DNA of 64,000 bases from Nocardioides sp. LHD-245 (GTDB taxonomy: Bacteria; Actinomycetota; Actinomycetes; Propionibacteriales; Nocardioidaceae). This document shows positions 11,839 through 23,700 of this stretch, piece by piece (the first letter of the stretch is position 1; each line of letters opens with the position of its first letter). The stretch covers positions 284,755 to 348,754 of the forward strand of contig NZ_JAVFWN010000004.1 of the NCBI RefSeq assembly GCF_030929495.1, given 5' to 3'. Below the pieces are notes generated by a model that did not search any database, was not told the DNA's origin, and was given only the letters and a program-made list of their open reading frames with translations. The position numbers and the translations under genes are program-made.

Positions 11839-12243
11839 ATGACGATGACTGACCCGATCGCAGACATGCTCACGCGTCTGCGCAACGCCAACCAGGCGTA
11901 CCACGACGCGGTGACCATGCCGTACAGCAAGCTCAAGCAAGGCGTCGCGGAGATCCTCAAGCAGGAGGGGTACATCACCTCCTTCGCTGTCGCGGACAAC
12001 GAGAACGGCGTCGGCAAGCTGCTGACCGTCACGCTCAAGTACGGCCGCAACCGCGAGCGCTCGATCGCCGGAGTCCGCCGGATCAGCAAGCCCGGTCTGC
12101 GGGTGTACGCCAAGCACACCGGTCTCCCGAAGGTCCTCGGCGGCCTGGGCGTGGCGATCATCTCGACGAGCCAGGGTCTGCTGACCGACCGCCAGGCCAA
12201 CCAGAAGGGCGTGGGTGGGGAAGTCCTCGCCTACGTCTGGTGA
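11839..12243 (+). CDS. rpsH: 30S ribosomal protein S8
   Basis: 134 residues from ATG 11839 ([23 protein letters not shown]). The C-terminal signature [31 protein letters not shown] is intact. A start at 11809 adds ten residues with no family support. S8 binds helix 21 of 16S rRNA and represses the spc operon in enterics. The hairpin just upstream is noted separately. Confidence 0.99.
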   Translation: MTMTDPIADMLTRLRNANQAYHDAVTMPYSKLKQGVAEILKQEGYITSFAVADNENGVGKLLTVTLKYGRNRERSIAGVRRISKPGLRVYAKHTGLPKVLGGLGVAIISTSQGLLTDRQANQKGVGGEVLAYVW

Positions 12244-12265
12244 CAAGGGAAGGAGAGAGAAGAAC

Positions 12266-12805
12266 ATGTCGCGCATCGGCAAGCTCCCCGTCCCCGTCCC
12301 CTCGGGCGTCGACGTCCAGATCGACGGAGCCACCGTCACGGTGAAGGGCCCCAAGGGCACCCTGAGCCACACCGTGGTCGCTCCGATCACCGTCGAGAAG
12401 GGCGAGGGCGTCCTGGACGTCAAGCGCCCCGACGACGAGCGCCTCTCGAAGGCCTACCACGGTCTGAGCCGCACGCTCATCAACAACATGGTCGTCGGTG
12501 TCACCGAGGGCTACGAGAAGAAGCTCGAGATCGTGGGCGTCGGCTACCGCGTCCTGTCCAAGGGCCCGACCCAGCTGGAGTTCCAGCTCGGCTACTCGCA
12601 CGTGATCATCTTCGACGCCCCCGAGGGCATCACCTTCGCGGTGGAGGGCCCGACCAAGCTCGGCGTCCTCGGCATCGACAAGCAGCTGGTCGGCGAGGTC
12701 GCCGCCAACATCCGCAAGCTCCGCAAGCCCGAGCCCTACAAGGGCAAGGGCGTCCGGTACGCCGGCGAACACGTCCGCCGCAAGGTCGGAAAGGCTGGTA
12801 AGTGA
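12266..12805 (+). CDS. rplF: 50S ribosomal protein L6
   Basis: 179 residues from ATG 12266, preceded by AAGGAGAGAGA. Both L6 repeats are present, with the C-terminal signature [27 protein letters not shown]6 sits at the base of the L7/L12 stalk near the GTPase centre. An earlier in-frame ATG at 12215 lies within rpsH and is rejected. rplR starts 1 nt after the stop. Confidence 0.99.
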   Translation: MSRIGKLPVPVPSGVDVQIDGATVTVKGPKGTLSHTVVAPITVEKGEGVLDVKRPDDERLSKAYHGLSRTLINNMVVGVTEGYEKKLEIVGVGYRVLSKGPTQLEFQLGYSHVIIFDAPEGITFAVEGPTKLGVLGIDKQLVGEVAANIRKLRKPEPYKGKGVRYAGEHVRRKVGKAGK

Positions 12806-12806
12806 C

Positions 12807-13190
12807 ATGGCGATCACCCTCAAGTACCAGCGGAGGCTGGCCGCTCGCGCGAGTTCGCGCACGCGTCGTCAGATCCGCGGTCGCAAGAAGATCTCCGGGA
12901 CGGCCGAGCGGCCGCGCCTGGTGATCACCCGATCGAGCAAGCACATCACCGCCCAGGTCGTCGACGACCTGGTCGGCAAGACCCTGGTGTCGGCCTCGAC
13001 CCTCGAGGGCGACCTGCGCGCTCTCGACGGCGACAAGACCGCCAAGGCCAAGAAGGTCGGCGAGCTCGTCGCCGCCCGTGCCAAGGAGCAGGGCGTGGAG
13101 TCGGTCGTCTTCGACCGCGCCGGCAACAAGTATCACGGTCGCATCGCGGCCCTGGCCGATGGCGCCCGCGAGGGCGGCCTGACCTTCTGA
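12807..13190 (+). CDS. rplR: 50S ribosomal protein L18
   Basis: 127 residues. It has the 5S rRNA-binding pattern [35 protein letters not shown] and the C-terminal [26 protein letters not shown]. It is tightly linked to rplF (1 nt) and rpsE (25 nt with an AGGAGAGA site). Confidence 0.99.
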   Translation: MAITLKYQRRLAARASSRTRRQIRGRKKISGTAERPRLVITRSSKHITAQVVDDLVGKTLVSASTLEGDLRALDGDKTAKAKKVGELVAARAKEQGVESVVFDRAGNKYHGRIAALADGAREGGLTF

Positions 13191-13215
13191 CCGCGAACAG
13201 GACTGAGGAGAGATC

Positions 13216-13860
13216 ATGAGCGGACCCCAGCGCGGACAGCGTTCGGGCGGCGACCGTGGTGGCCGTGGCGGCCGCGACGGCGGCCGTGGCGGTGCCGACA
13301 AGAGCCAGTACGTCGAGCGGGTCGTCGCGATCAACCGTGTCGCCAAGGTCGTGAAGGGTGGTCGTCGCTTCAGCTTCACCGCCCTCGTGATCGTGGGTGA
13401 CGGTGACGGTCTGGTCGGCGTCGGCTACGGCAAGGCGAAGGAAGTTCCCGCGGCGATCGCCAAGGGCGTCGAGGAGGCGAAGAAGAACTTCTTCCGCGTC
13501 CCCCGCGTCCAGGGCACGATCCCGCACCCGGTCCAGGGCGAGAAGGCCGCCGGCGTGGTGTTCCTGCGCCCGGCCGCTCCCGGTACCGGGGTCATCGCCG
13601 GTGGTCCGGTGCGCGCCGTCCTGGAGTGCGCCGGCATCCACGACGTGCTCAGCAAGTCGCTGGGCTCGTCCAACCAGATCAACATCGTGCACGCGACCGT
13701 CGCGGCGCTCCAGATGCTGGAGCAGCCCGAGTCGGTGGCGGCGCGGCGTGGTCTGCCCGTCGAGCACGTCGCCCCGGCGGCGCTGCTCAAGGCCAAGGCC
13801 GAGGGTGAGGCCGCTGCGGCCGCCGCCAAGGCCTCCTCGCCTGCGGGGGTGACGGCCTGA
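13216..13860 (+). CDS. rpsE: 30S ribosomal protein S5 with RGG-rich N-terminus
   Basis: 214 residues. The core has the S5 double-stranded-RNA-binding-like domain ([50 protein letters not shown]) and the second domain ([41 protein letters not shown] form). The first 30 residues are an unusual Gly/Arg/Asp repeat ([12 protein letters not shown]) absent from E. coli S5. The C-terminus is Ala-rich. The stop overlaps rpmD by one base. Confidence 0.99.
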   Translation: MSGPQRGQRSGGDRGGRGGRDGGRGGADKSQYVERVVAINRVAKVVKGGRRFSFTALVIVGDGDGLVGVGYGKAKEVPAAIAKGVEEAKKNFFRVPRVQGTIPHPVQGEKAAGVVFLRPAAPGTGVIAGGPVRAVLECAGIHDVLSKSLGSSNQINIVHATVAALQMLEQPESVAARRGLPVEHVAPAALLKAKAEGEAAAAAAKASSPAGVTA

Positions 13861-14048
13861 TGGCACAGCTGAAGGTCCAGCAGACCAAGTCGAAGATCGG
13901 CACGAAGGCCAACCAGCGCGAGACGCTGCGCAGCCTGGGCCTCAAGCGGATCGGCGACGTCGTGATCAAGGAGGACCGTCCCGAGATCCGGGGCATGGTC
14001 CACACCGTCCGTCACCTGGTGACGGTCGAGGTCGTCGGAGGCGAGTGA
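13860..14048 (+). CDS. rpmD: 50S ribosomal protein L30
   Basis: 62 residues, standard for bacterial L30 ([53 protein letters not shown]). It starts in the rpsE stop codon (TGATG) and ends 2 nt before rplO. Confidence 0.99.
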   Translation: MAQLKVQQTKSKIGTKANQRETLRSLGLKRIGDVVIKEDRPEIRGMVHTVRHLVTVEVVGGE

Positions 14049-14050
14049 CA

Positions 14051-14491
14051 ATGACGCTCAAGCTGCACCACCTGCGCCCCGCACCGGGTGCGAAGACCGC
14101 CAAGACCCGTGTGGGTCGCGGTGAGGGCTCCAAGGGCAAGACCGCCGGTCGTGGTACGAAGGGCACCAAGGCCCGCTACCAGGTCCCGGTCGCGTTCGAG
14201 GGTGGCCAGATGCCGCTGCACATGCGGCTCCCGAAGCTCAAGGGCTTCAAGAACCCGTTCAAGGTGACCTTCCAGGTCGTCAACCTCGACCGGATCAGCG
14301 CGCTGTTCCCCGAGGGTGGCGACGTCACCCCGGAGACGCTGGTCCAGAAGGGCGCGGTCCGCAGGGGCCACCCGGTCAAGGTGCTCGGGCAGGGTGACCT
14401 GACGGTCAAGGTCGCGGTGAGCGCGGATGCGTTCTCGACCTCGGCCAAGGAGAAGATCGAGGGCGCCGGCGGGACCGTTACGGTCCTGTGA
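14051..14491 (+). CDS. rplO: 50S ribosomal protein L15
   Basis: 146 residues from ATG 14051; a GTG at 14045 would add two residues. The Gly/Arg-rich N-terminus ([33 protein letters not shown]) and [20 protein letters not shown] are typical. It is the last spc-operon gene before a strong stem-loop. In many bacteria rplO runs directly into secY, but here a 184-bp gap with its own hairpin and promoter-like -10 separates them. Confidence 0.99.
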   Translation: MTLKLHHLRPAPGAKTAKTRVGRGEGSKGKTAGRGTKGTKARYQVPVAFEGGQMPLHMRLPKLKGFKNPFKVTFQVVNLDRISALFPEGGDVTPETLVQKGAVRRGHPVKVLGQGDLTVKVAVSADAFSTSAKEKIEGAGGTVTVL

Positions 14492-14500
14492 CGACGCTGC

Positions 14501-14548
14501 GAGGGGCGCGTCGGGTCTGGATGGAGTCCAGACCCGACGACGCCCCTC
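14501..14548 (+). terminator. strong stem-loop after rplO
   Basis: Two near-perfect 20-nt arms (14501-14521 and 14527-14548, GAGGGGCG...GTCTGGA against TCCAGAC...CGCCCCTC) with a 5-nt loop start 10 nt after the rplO stop. There is no long T-run, only TCGTCT, which is usual for GC-rich actinobacterial terminators. It probably ends or attenuates the S10-spc transcript before secY. Confidence 0.75.
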
Positions 14549-14627
14549 GTTCGTCTCCACGGTCTGCTCCGCGCCCGGTTCGTCCTGCTTCCTCGGCGTA
14601 CCGGGCCGGCGGCTGTGTGCCCCCTGT

Positions 14628-14633
14628 TAGGCT
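14628..14633 (+). promoter_or_regulatory. candidate -10 element for secY-adk-map
   Basis: TAGGCT, 42 nt before the secY GTG, is a good actinobacterial -10. The -35 region is GC-rich and not recognisable. Its position just after the rplO stem-loop supports a separate secY promoter. Confidence 0.45.
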
Positions 14634-14675
14634 TCCCCGCGGCCACAAGGCCAGCGATGAGAGAAGAGGACCCGC

Positions 14676-15989
14676 GTGCTCACCGCGTTCGTGAACGCCT
14701 TCCGGACCCCGGACCTGCGGCGCAAGCTGCTGTTCGTCCTGTTGATCATCGTCATCTTCAGGGCAGGGTCCCAGATCCCGGCACCTGGCGTGCATGTCTC
14801 CAACGTCGAGAAGTGCATCAAGGTGGTCGAGGAGGGCAGCAACGCCAGCCTCTACAGCCTGGTCAACCTGTTCTCCGGCGGAGCGCTCCTCCAGCTGACG
14901 ATCTTCGCGCTCGGCATCATGCCGTACATCACCGCGAGCATCATCCTGCAGCTGCTCGTCGTCGTGATCCCGCGGCTCGAGGCCCTCAAGAAGGAGGGCC
15001 AGGCCGGCCAGACGAAGATCACGCAGTACACGCGCTATCTGACGCTGGGCCTCGCGGTCCTGCAGGCGACCGGCATCGTCGCGCTCGCGCGCACCGGCAA
15101 CCTGCTGCAGGGCTGTGACAGCACGCAATACCCGTTGCTGCACTCCAACAACACCGAGACCTTCCTGGTCCTGGTCGTGACCATGACGGCCGGCACCGCG
15201 GTCATCATGTGGCTCGGTGAGCTGATCACCGAGCGCGGCGTCGGCAACGGCATGTCGATCCTCATCTTCACCCAGGTCGTCGCGACCTTCCCGGCCTCGC
15301 TGTGGCAGGTCAAGATCAGCCAGGGCTGGTGGACCTTCGGAGTGGTGGTCGCGATCGGCCTCGTGCTGGTGGCCGCGGTGATCTTCATCGAACAGGCCCA
15401 GCGCCGGATCCCGGTGCAGTACGCCCGCCGGATGGTCGGCCGCAAGATGTTCGGCGGCAGCTCGACCTACATCCCGCTCAAGGTCAACCAGGCGGGCATC
15501 ATCCCCGTCATCTTCGCCTCGTCGCTGCTCTACCTGCCGGCGATGGCGGTGCAGTTCAACCAGGAGAACCCGAACCAGTTCATCCGGTGGGTCAACGAGT
15601 ACCTCGTCGACCAGGGTCACCCGGTGCACATGGCGGCGTACTTCCTGCTGATCATCTTCTTCACCTACTTCTACGTGTCGATCACCTTCAACCCGCAAGA
15701 GGTGGCCGACAACATGAAGAAGTACGGCGGCTTCATCCCCGGGATCCGGGCGGGCAAGCCGACCCAGGACTATCTGTCCTACGTCCTGTCCCGCATCACG
15801 TTGCCGGGCGCTCTCTACCTGGGTCTGATCTCGCTCGTACCGCTGATCGCGTTCGTGTTGATCAACGCCAACCAGAACTTCCCGTTCGGTGGCACGTCCA
15901 TCCTGATCATGGTCGGTGTCGCCCTCGACACGGTCAAGCAGATCGAGAGCCAGCTCCAGCAGCGCAACTACGAAGGATTCCTGCGTTGA
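14676..15989 (+). CDS. secY: preprotein translocase subunit SecY
   Basis: 437 residues, GTG start with AGAAGAGGA 6 nt upstream. About ten membrane segments are visible. SecY signatures are [15 protein letters not shown] ([22 protein letters not shown]) and [14 protein letters not shown]. SecY forms the Sec protein-conducting channel with SecE and SecG. The stop overlaps the adk start, and adk and map follow as in other actinobacteria. Confidence 0.98.
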   Translation: MLTAFVNAFRTPDLRRKLLFVLLIIVIFRAGSQIPAPGVHVSNVEKCIKVVEEGSNASLYSLVNLFSGGALLQLTIFALGIMPYITASIILQLLVVVIPRLEALKKEGQAGQTKITQYTRYLTLGLAVLQATGIVALARTGNLLQGCDSTQYPLLHSNNTETFLVLVVTMTAGTAVIMWLGELITERGVGNGMSILIFTQVVATFPASLWQVKISQGWWTFGVVVAIGLVLVAAVIFIEQAQRRIPVQYARRMVGRKMFGGSSTYIPLKVNQAGIIPVIFASSLLYLPAMAVQFNQENPNQFIRWVNEYLVDQGHPVHMAAYFLLIIFFTYFYVSITFNPQEVADNMKKYGGFIPGIRAGKPTQDYLSYVLSRITLPGALYLGLISLVPLIAFVLINANQNFPFGGTSILIMVGVALDTVKQIESQLQQRNYEGFLR

Positions 15990-16561
15990 GGCTTCTGATC
16001 ATGGGCCCGCCGGGCGCCGGCAAAGGCACCCAGGCGAAGGCCGTCGCCGATCACTTCGGCGTCCCGGCCATCTCGACCGGAGACATCTTCCGGGCGAACG
16101 TCGGGCAGGGCACGCCGCTCGGCATCGAGGCGAAGCGCTACATGGACGCCGGTGAGTACGTCCCCGACGAGGTCACCAACAACATGGTGCGCGACCGGAT
16201 CGCCGAGCCGGACGCCGAGAAGGGCTTCCTGCTCGACGGCTACCCGCGCACCCTGGCCCAGGTCACCGAGCTCGACACCATGGTCAAGGACACCGGGCAC
16301 CGGATCGACGCCGTGCTGTGCCTGACGGTCGACAGCGAGGCTCTGATCAGCCGGCTGCTGAAGCGCGCCGAGATCGAAGGTCGCGCCGACGACAACGAAG
16401 AGGTCATCCGGCGTCGCCAGGAGGTCTACGTCGAGGAGACGGAGCCGCTGATCGCCGTGTACGCCGAGCGCGGCCTGGTCGTCTCCGTCGACGGCATGGG
16501 CGAGATCGCCGAGGTCCAGCAGCGGATCTTCGATGCACTCGACGACCTGCCGGAGAGCTGA
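15986..16561 (+). CDS. adk: adenylate kinase
   Basis: 191 residues using the TTG at 15986, which overlaps the secY stop (TTGA). The TTG start keeps the first beta strand (LRLLIMG) before Walker [10 protein letters not shown] (residues 7-15); starting at ATG 16001 would delete it. It has the NMP-binding region ([26 protein letters not shown]) and the short LID typical of actinobacterial Adk, without zinc cysteines. It interconverts ATP+AMP and 2 ADP. A structured repeat lies between adk and map. Confidence 0.97.
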   Translation: MRLLIMGPPGAGKGTQAKAVADHFGVPAISTGDIFRANVGQGTPLGIEAKRYMDAGEYVPDEVTNNMVRDRIAEPDAEKGFLLDGYPRTLAQVTELDTMVKDTGHRIDAVLCLTVDSEALISRLLKRAEIEGRADDNEEVIRRRQEVYVEETEPLIAVYAERGLVVSVDGMGEIAEVQQRIFDALDDLPES

Positions 16562-16573
16562 CTGCTTTGAATT

Positions 16574-16675
16574 GCCCGAGCGCGTCGCAGACGGGCCTCG
16601 GCGCCCGGGCCTCGCAAGCTCGGCCCGCGGCCTTCGGTCCGTGCGGCTTCGCCGCCGTGCGCCACGCTGCCGGGC
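16574..16675 (+). repeat. three-stem structured element, copy A (adk-map)
   Basis: Begins 12 nt after the adk stop. The outer stem P1 pairs 16574-16589 with 16658-16675 (GCCCG/CGGGC, AGCG/CGCT, CGCA/TGCG). P2 pairs ACGGGCC (16591-16597) with GGTCCGT (16636-16642) and carries an inner CGGGCC/GGCCCG hairpin. P3 is GCGGC-TTC-GCCGC (16643-16655). Thirty-one bases of the 3' half are identical to copy D. The map GTG lies 34 nt further on. Function unknown; see findings. Confidence 0.85.
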
Positions 16676-16709
16676 GGGGCGCCACCCGGGAGACGAGGAC
16701 GGCCTGACG

Positions 16710-17549
16710 GTGTTCTTCGGCCAGCACCGGATCGAGATCAAGACCCCGGAGCAGGTGCGCTCGATGCGTGTGGCCGGCCTCGTCGTCGGCCGCACGCTCG
16801 CGCGTCTGCGCGAGGCGGTCCGCCCCGGGATCTCGACCGCCGAGCTCGACGCCCTCGCTGAGCAGAGCATCCGCGACGAGGGCTGCGTGCCGTCGTTCCT
16901 CGGGTACGGCGAGCCGCCGTTCCCGGCGAGCATCTGCGCCTCGGTCAACGACGAGGTGGTGCACGGCATCCCGGGCGCACGGGTGCTGGCGGAGGGCGAC
17001 GTGATCTCCATCGACTGCGGGGCGATCGCCTTCGACGACGCCGGCCAGGGCTGGCACGGCGATGCCGCGATCACGGTGGCGGTCGGGTCCGTGCGAGCCG
17101 ACGTCGCCGAGCTGATGCGGGTCACCGAGGAGGCGCTGTGGCGCGGTCTCGCGGCCGCACGCGCCGGTGCGCGGGTGGGAGACATCTCGCATGCGGTCGC
17201 GTCGTACGTCCACGGCGAGGGGCCCTACGGCATCGTCGACGGCTACACCGGCCACGGCATCGGCACCGCCATGCACATGGAGCCCGACGTCCCCAACGAG
17301 GGTCGGCCGGGTCGGGGCCCGCGGCTGCGCGAGGGCATCGCCCTGGCCGTCGAGCCGATGATCACGCTCGGTGACCACGCGACCGACGTCGCGGCCGACG
17401 ACTGGACCGTGGTCACCTCGGACGGTCGCTGGGCCGCCCACTACGAGCACACCTTCGCCCTGACGCCGGGCGGCGTGTGGGTCCTCACCGCCGAGGACGG
17501 CGGCCGCGCGCGGCTCGAGCAGCTGGGCGCGGCGTACGGCGGCGACTGA
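16710..17549 (+). CDS. map: type I methionine aminopeptidase
   Basis: 279 residues from GTG 16710. The pita-bread metal ligands are recognisable: Asp in SIDCGAI, Asp in WHGDAAIT, His in YTGHGIGTAMH, Glu in AVEPMITLG and Glu in YEHTFALT. It removes the initiator Met from nascent proteins. A longer frame upstream overlaps the repeat element and is rejected. In most actinobacteria infA follows map. Here 13 kb of other genes intervene. Confidence 0.95.
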   Translation: MFFGQHRIEIKTPEQVRSMRVAGLVVGRTLARLREAVRPGISTAELDALAEQSIRDEGCVPSFLGYGEPPFPASICASVNDEVVHGIPGARVLAEGDVISIDCGAIAFDDAGQGWHGDAAITVAVGSVRADVAELMRVTEEALWRGLAAARAGARVGDISHAVASYVHGEGPYGIVDGYTGHGIGTAMHMEPDVPNEGRPGRGPRLREGIALAVEPMITLGDHATDVAADDWTVVTSDGRWAAHYEHTFALTPGGVWVLTAEDGGRARLEQLGAAYGGD

Positions 17550-17700
17550 CCGCCGAGTTCGACGGGCTGAACCCGCTTCACCCTCCGGGGGAGGATCCGG
17601 GGGATATCTGGTGAGACCTGCATAACTTTCGGGCCGAAGATTCGTTGCGCACCCGTTTTCCCACGTACGTTCCCTCCCGGGACATAGGGAGGGACATACC

Positions 17701-20700
17701 GTGGGACAGGTACGCCCGCTTCAGAGCGGGAACATGCGTCGTTGGGTTGTGGGAGGCCTGGCGATGCTCATGACGATGTTGAGCGCGCTGATGGTGGTAC
17801 CCCCGTCGTCGGCAGCGCCGGAATCGCTGCAGATCGACAAGTCGGTGGACAACACCACCCCCGGGCCGGGGGAGACGTTCACCTACCAGATCCAGGTGCG
17901 GTGCTCGGAGGACGACTGCCTCGACACGCAGATCGTCGACGAGCTGCCGGACGAGCTGGTCGGGTTCCCGATCCAGAACGTCCAGTTCAGCCCGAACCCG
18001 ACCACGGTGCCGCGCACGGTGACCTGGCAGCCGGGCGGGGGAACGAATCCGCCGGCGACGGTCACGGCCGGCACGAGCCTGACCGTCGACCTCAAGCAGC
18101 CGACCGACGGACCCGTGGGCGTCGGGCTGCAGGCGGGCACGACGTACACGATCTCGATCTCGCTGAAGGTGCCCGACGACTACCCGCCGGGCCGTAGCGG
18201 CGACATCGTCAACCCCGCGCGGGTGTCGGCCTCCAACGCCAACACCAAGACCAGCAGCGCGACCATCAACGTCGAGGCGCCGATCACCACCGGGGTCGCC
18301 GTCGACAAGACCTGGGCACCGGCGAGCCAGCCGTTCGACCCGGGCGCGGAGTCGACGATCGGCCTCGCGGCTCGCAACTCCAGCAACGTCGCGGTCGACC
18401 GGCTCGTCATCCAGGAGCCGAAGAACGCCGCGAACGGTGCCGCCACGCTCGACCCGAGCAATCCGTTCACCATCACCGACTTCGACGGCTTCGGCGACGT
18501 CGCCCCGCCCGCCGGCTGCACGACCGCGCGCGTCGACGCCTACGTCCGCTCCGGTGGCACGTGGAGCTGGGTCCAGGGCGCCGACGCCCCGGCGGGCGAC
18601 CCGCTGGCCCTCCCGGCCGGCGTGACGAACGCCCAGGTCGGCGGCATCCGGGTCACCTGCGACGGCACGATCGCGCCGGGTCAGCGGATCGCGCTCGATC
18701 TCGACCTGACCCAGCGCGCCACCGACCGCGACGGCGGCGACCTGTCCCTGGCCGAGCACCGGGTCGACAACGTGACCACCGGCTCGGCCACGCTCGCCGG
18801 CCAGCCGACCGCGCGCGACGACGGCCAGGCGTCGTACATCGTCCGGCCCGCCATCCCCTCCGTGGAGGCGAACAAGAACATCTCGCCGGACAGCATCACC
18901 GCCGGGCAGGACGCCCCGGCGACGGTGACCGGCACCAACGGCGGCGTGCCGGTCACCAGCCTGACGGTCGCCGACCTCGACTTCTTCACCGACGAGGTCA
19001 CCTTCGGCGGCTTCGACGGACCGCTGACCTGGCCCGCCGCCGCCACCGGCGCGACGGTGACCTACCACCTCCTCGCCGGTGGCACCGAGCCGCAGGCGGT
19101 GAGCAGCGGGCAGGTGCCGGCCGCGGCGAGCGGCAAGATCTCCGGCTTCGAGATCACCTGGACCGGACCGATCGCGGCCGACGAGACCGGCGGCGCGGCC
19201 TTCACCATCGAGACCACCGAGGACGCCACGGGTGGCGCGGCCGAGGTGACGCTGACCAACAAGGTCGACGTCGCGGTCGAGGCCTCGAACGGCCTCGCTG
19301 ACAGTGACAGCGACACCGACACGCTCCGGGTCGTCGACCCGGCGATCACCGCCACGCTCGACAAGACCGTGCGGCCCGGATCGGCCGTGCGGCCCGGCCA
19401 GTCCGTCATCTCGTCGCTGAAGGCCAACGTGATCGCCCACGGCGACGGCGCCGTCGTCCACGACATCGTGGTCGAGGACGTCGTCGGGACCGGCACCGCC
19501 GAGTTCTGGGACGCCTTCGATCTGGTCTCGATCGCACCGACCCAGGTGCCGGCCGACACCACGCTGACCGTCGAGGTCCAGGGGACCGACGGCACCTGGC
19601 ACCAGCTGCTCGTGCAGGGACCCCTGCCCGAGGCGAGCGTGCTGCGGCGCGACGCCGCTGCCACCTCGGCCGCCCTCGCTCTGCTCGGCCTCGGCCGCGA
19701 CGACATCCAGGGCATCCGGTTCGCGTTTCACAACGACACCGGCTTCCCGAGCGATGTCACGCTGACCCCCAACCTCGAGTTCGAGGCCCGCGGCACGCTG
19801 CGCGACGGCGGCGCCGTCACGCCGGGCCCGGACAGCCCGACGCCGTACGTCAACTCGGCGACCGTCACCGCCGACGGTGAGTCCGCCGGCGGCAACACCC
19901 TCCACGACGACGACGGCGACGAGGGCACGGGCACGGTCGTCACCGACGACGGCGGCCCCGGCCCCGGCGTCGACATCGACAAGACCTGGGTCGAGTCCTC
20001 GGTCGACGCCCAGTCCGGTGAGCGGGCCACGACCCACCTCGACTGGAACGTCACCAAGGGCCTCTCGCCCGTGCGGATCAGCGACGGTGCGGCCGATCCG
20101 GCCACCACCCCTGTCGCACAGACCGTGTACGACGCCTTCGACCTGGTCCGGATCGACCGCGTCGACGTGTCGAACACCCCGTACTCGACCGGCTGGTACC
20201 TCCGCTACGACACCGTCACCGAGGTCGCCCTCTACGACGGCAGCAGCTGGGTCGTGGTGAACGCCCCGAACGGGAGCTGGCGGGAGGCCGACGGGTCCTT
20301 CAAGGGCTACGAGCTGTCCGGTCCCGAGCGTGCGTCCACGCGCGGCGTGCGGATCGTGGTCGAGGAGACCGCGGCCGACACGGATCGGCGCGAGACGGCC
20401 CAGGAGGCCGGCAACGCGTTCGACCCGTACGCCCCCGCGCCCGACACGGGCGTCGGCGCCGGCAGCACCGATCGCCGGTTCTCGCTGGGCTGGCAGGTCC
20501 GCGACAAGGCCCGCTCCGACGGCGCGTTCGTCGTCGCCGACCGCGACTACAACACCCCGGACGAGGGGATCGTCGACAACGACACCGAGCTGCGCGGCAC
20601 CCCCGTCGGCGGCGGTGCGCCCGTCACCGACACGGCGTCCGACACCATCCAGATCCTCGATCCGGATCCGGTGGTCGCGGTGACCAAGGCGGTCACCCCG

Positions 20701-23700
20701 ACGGCTCAGGTGCACGTGCCCCCGGTGGGCACCCCCGCCGGGAGCTACCCGACGGCCACCTGGGTGCTCAAGGGCAACAACGGATCGACCGCGCGCGCGT
20801 CGTACGTCCGGCTGACGGACCCCGCGACCTGCACCGACACCACGGTGGCGGACTGCGAGAGCGACGCCGACGCCGCGGGTGCGCACGCCGACCCGTTCGA
20901 CCTGGACGCCGACCACCTCGGCAGCGCCTCGCGGCCCAACCCGATGGAGCGCTTCGACATCACCGGCATCACCATCGCCGCGTCGAAGCCGGGTCAGATC
21001 GACCCGGCGGCCACGGTCGTGTGGCTGCTGCGCTACGACGAGGCCACGCAGACCTACTCCTCGGAGCAGTCGACCATGGCCGCGGTCAACGCGGGCGTCA
21101 GCGACCCGGGGACCGTCGTCGGCGTCAGCGTGACCTTCCAGCACACCGACCCGGCCACGTCGGGCGGCACGATCACCGGGGACAACGACCTGACGGTGAG
21201 CCTGGCGACCCGGCTGCGGCCCACGCTGCGGAGCACCGGTGCCGACCAGGTGCTGCGGGCCGGGGACACCGTCGACGTCGTGAACCGCGTGTTCGCGCAG
21301 TCCTACGACCCCGTCGTGGGGCCCGGGGTCAAGACCGGTGACGTCGCGGACGCCACGCTGGTCCTGACCGGCGGTCTGGTCAACATCGCGCCGACCAAGA
21401 CGATCACGCCGAGCCTGATCAACGAGCCCAAGCCCGACGTACCGGTCACGGTGACGCTCGGTGCCAACCAGGGCTCCGACCCGCGCAGCACGCTCTCCCC
21501 GCAGCGCGTGGTGATCGAGGACCAGGCTGACTCGCCCGACTTCTGGAACACCTTCCGGTTCACCGGGCTCGGAACGGTCCAGCTGCCCGTCGGCGCGGAC
21601 CGCGTCCAGGTCGACCTCTACGACGGCCAGCAGTGGGTCGCCGGCACGCCGACCGCGACGCCTCAGCTGCCCGCGGGGGTCGCGAACGCCGAGGTCCAGG
21701 GCATCCGGTTCACGTACACCCGCGCCGACGGTGGGCTGTTCTCGACGACGGTGCCGGCACCGAACTGGAGCGCCGGCGCCGCCTTCACGGCTCAGCTGCG
21801 CGAGACCTACCGTGACAACGGCGACCCGGTCCTCTTCGACGGTGAGATCGAGAACACCCAGACGTCGTGGACCACGCGTCCCGACGGCAACGACGCGCCG
21901 CGCACCGACGCGACGGCGACGATCGAGCTGTCGCCCGGCACCCGGGAGATCGCGGTCCGCAAGCTGACCAACGACGGGATCCGGCTGGCGTCGGTCGGTG
22001 AGCTGGTGCCCTTCGACCTGACGGTCGAGAACGCCGGCACGGGATACCTCACGCTCACCGACCTGCGCGACGTGCTGCCGCCCGAGCTCCTCTACACCGG
22101 GGTGGAGCCGACCTACACGGCCGACCCCGCGGGGACGCTGTCGGACCAGGTGACCGTGACGCCGGAGTCCGGCGGATCGGTCCTCCGGTTCACCTGGCCC
22201 GCGGACGGCGCCCAGATGCTCCCGGGCGAGGTCTTCCGGATCCGGCTGCAGCTCGAGCTGCTCCCCGGACTCGGCAGCGGCGAGAAGGCCACCAACACGA
22301 TGACGGTGCGCACCGAGGAGACCCTCGCGTCCTGCCGCAACGTGGTGTCCAACGGCGGTCTCACCGGAGACTGGGGTCAGGATCCCCGCACCTGCGGCAC
22401 GTCCGACTTCGTCGGCACCGTCGACGGTCCCAACCTCTACACGGTCAAGGGCGTCCGCGGGTCGCTCGACGGGGCGTTCGACCCGGCCAACCCGGCCGCC
22501 ACGTGCAGCCCGACGCTGGCCGCGACCGGCGGGTCCTACTACCGCTCGCCCTGTGTGGCCAACAGTGAGGTCGACGGCACCGACGACTGGGTTCTGCACA
22601 GCGTCAACGCCGGCACGGTGACCATCGACGAGATGACGGTCTTCGACCAGCTCCCGGTGCGCGGCGACCTCCAGCTGGTGTCGGGCAACGCCCGCGGCTC
22701 GGCGTACCGGCCGCAGCTCGTGGACGGCTCGCTCCAGGTCGACGCTCCGGCGGGGACCACCCAGCGGGTCGAGGTCACGACCAGCGCCGGCGTGTGCGCC
22801 GGGACCTGGACCGGCCTGCCGACCCAGCCGGTCTGCGAGCAGAACGGTGAGTCGTGGTCCGTCGCCGACGGTGACACCGACTGGTCCGAGGTGACCGGTA
22901 TCCGCGTCCACCTCGACTTCCGGACGACGCCCCAGGGCTCGCTGCGGGCCGGCGAGGCCGTGGACGTCACCTTCTCCACCACGAACGTGATGGCCTCCGA
23001 CGCCGACGTCAGCGGGGTTCCGCGCACGGTGCCGGGCGACGACCTGTTGGCGTGGAACCAGCACGGCATCAAGTTCAAGTACACCGACCGGAGCATGTTC
23101 CGGCAGATCGCCCCGAGCCGGGTCGGCGTGCACCTGCACACCGGCGCTGTCGAGATCCGCAAGGAGATCACCGGGCCCGCCGCGGCGTACGCGCCGGACC
23201 TGATCCGGGTCGCCGTGGCGTGCGAGGCCGGCGGCGTGCCGCTCGACCTCGGCGCGGATGCGGTGATCGACCTGCGCCGGGCCGGCGACTGGCTCAAGGA
23301 GATCGCGGGGGTGCCGATCAGTGCGAACGGCAGCTCGTGCACCTTCACCGAAGAGGGCTCGGCCGGGGCGTGGGGCGAGACCTCGCGGTCCGGCACCCCG
23401 GTGACGGTGGACGTCGAGGACCCGGATACGGTCGAGAGCGCGACGATCACCAACGACTACCGGTTCACCGGTCTGTCGGTGACCAAGCGGGTGCAGACCA
23501 CGGCGACCGGCACCACCTTCGGGCCGTTCACCTTCACGCTGCGCTGTGAGTCGATCACCGGCCGCGACGTCACCTTCGACGGCGCCGGCGCGACCGAGCT
23601 GGAGTTCACCCTCGAGGACGGCGAGACCTTCACCGCGCCGGCCGACCGGATCCCGGTGGGGGCCTCCTGCGAGGTGACCGAGACCGACCGGTTCTTCGCC

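Noticed and set aside
15302..15985. N-terminal extension of adenylate kinase
   Set aside because: It overlaps secY out of frame and has no kinase similarity; TTG 15986 gives the right length.
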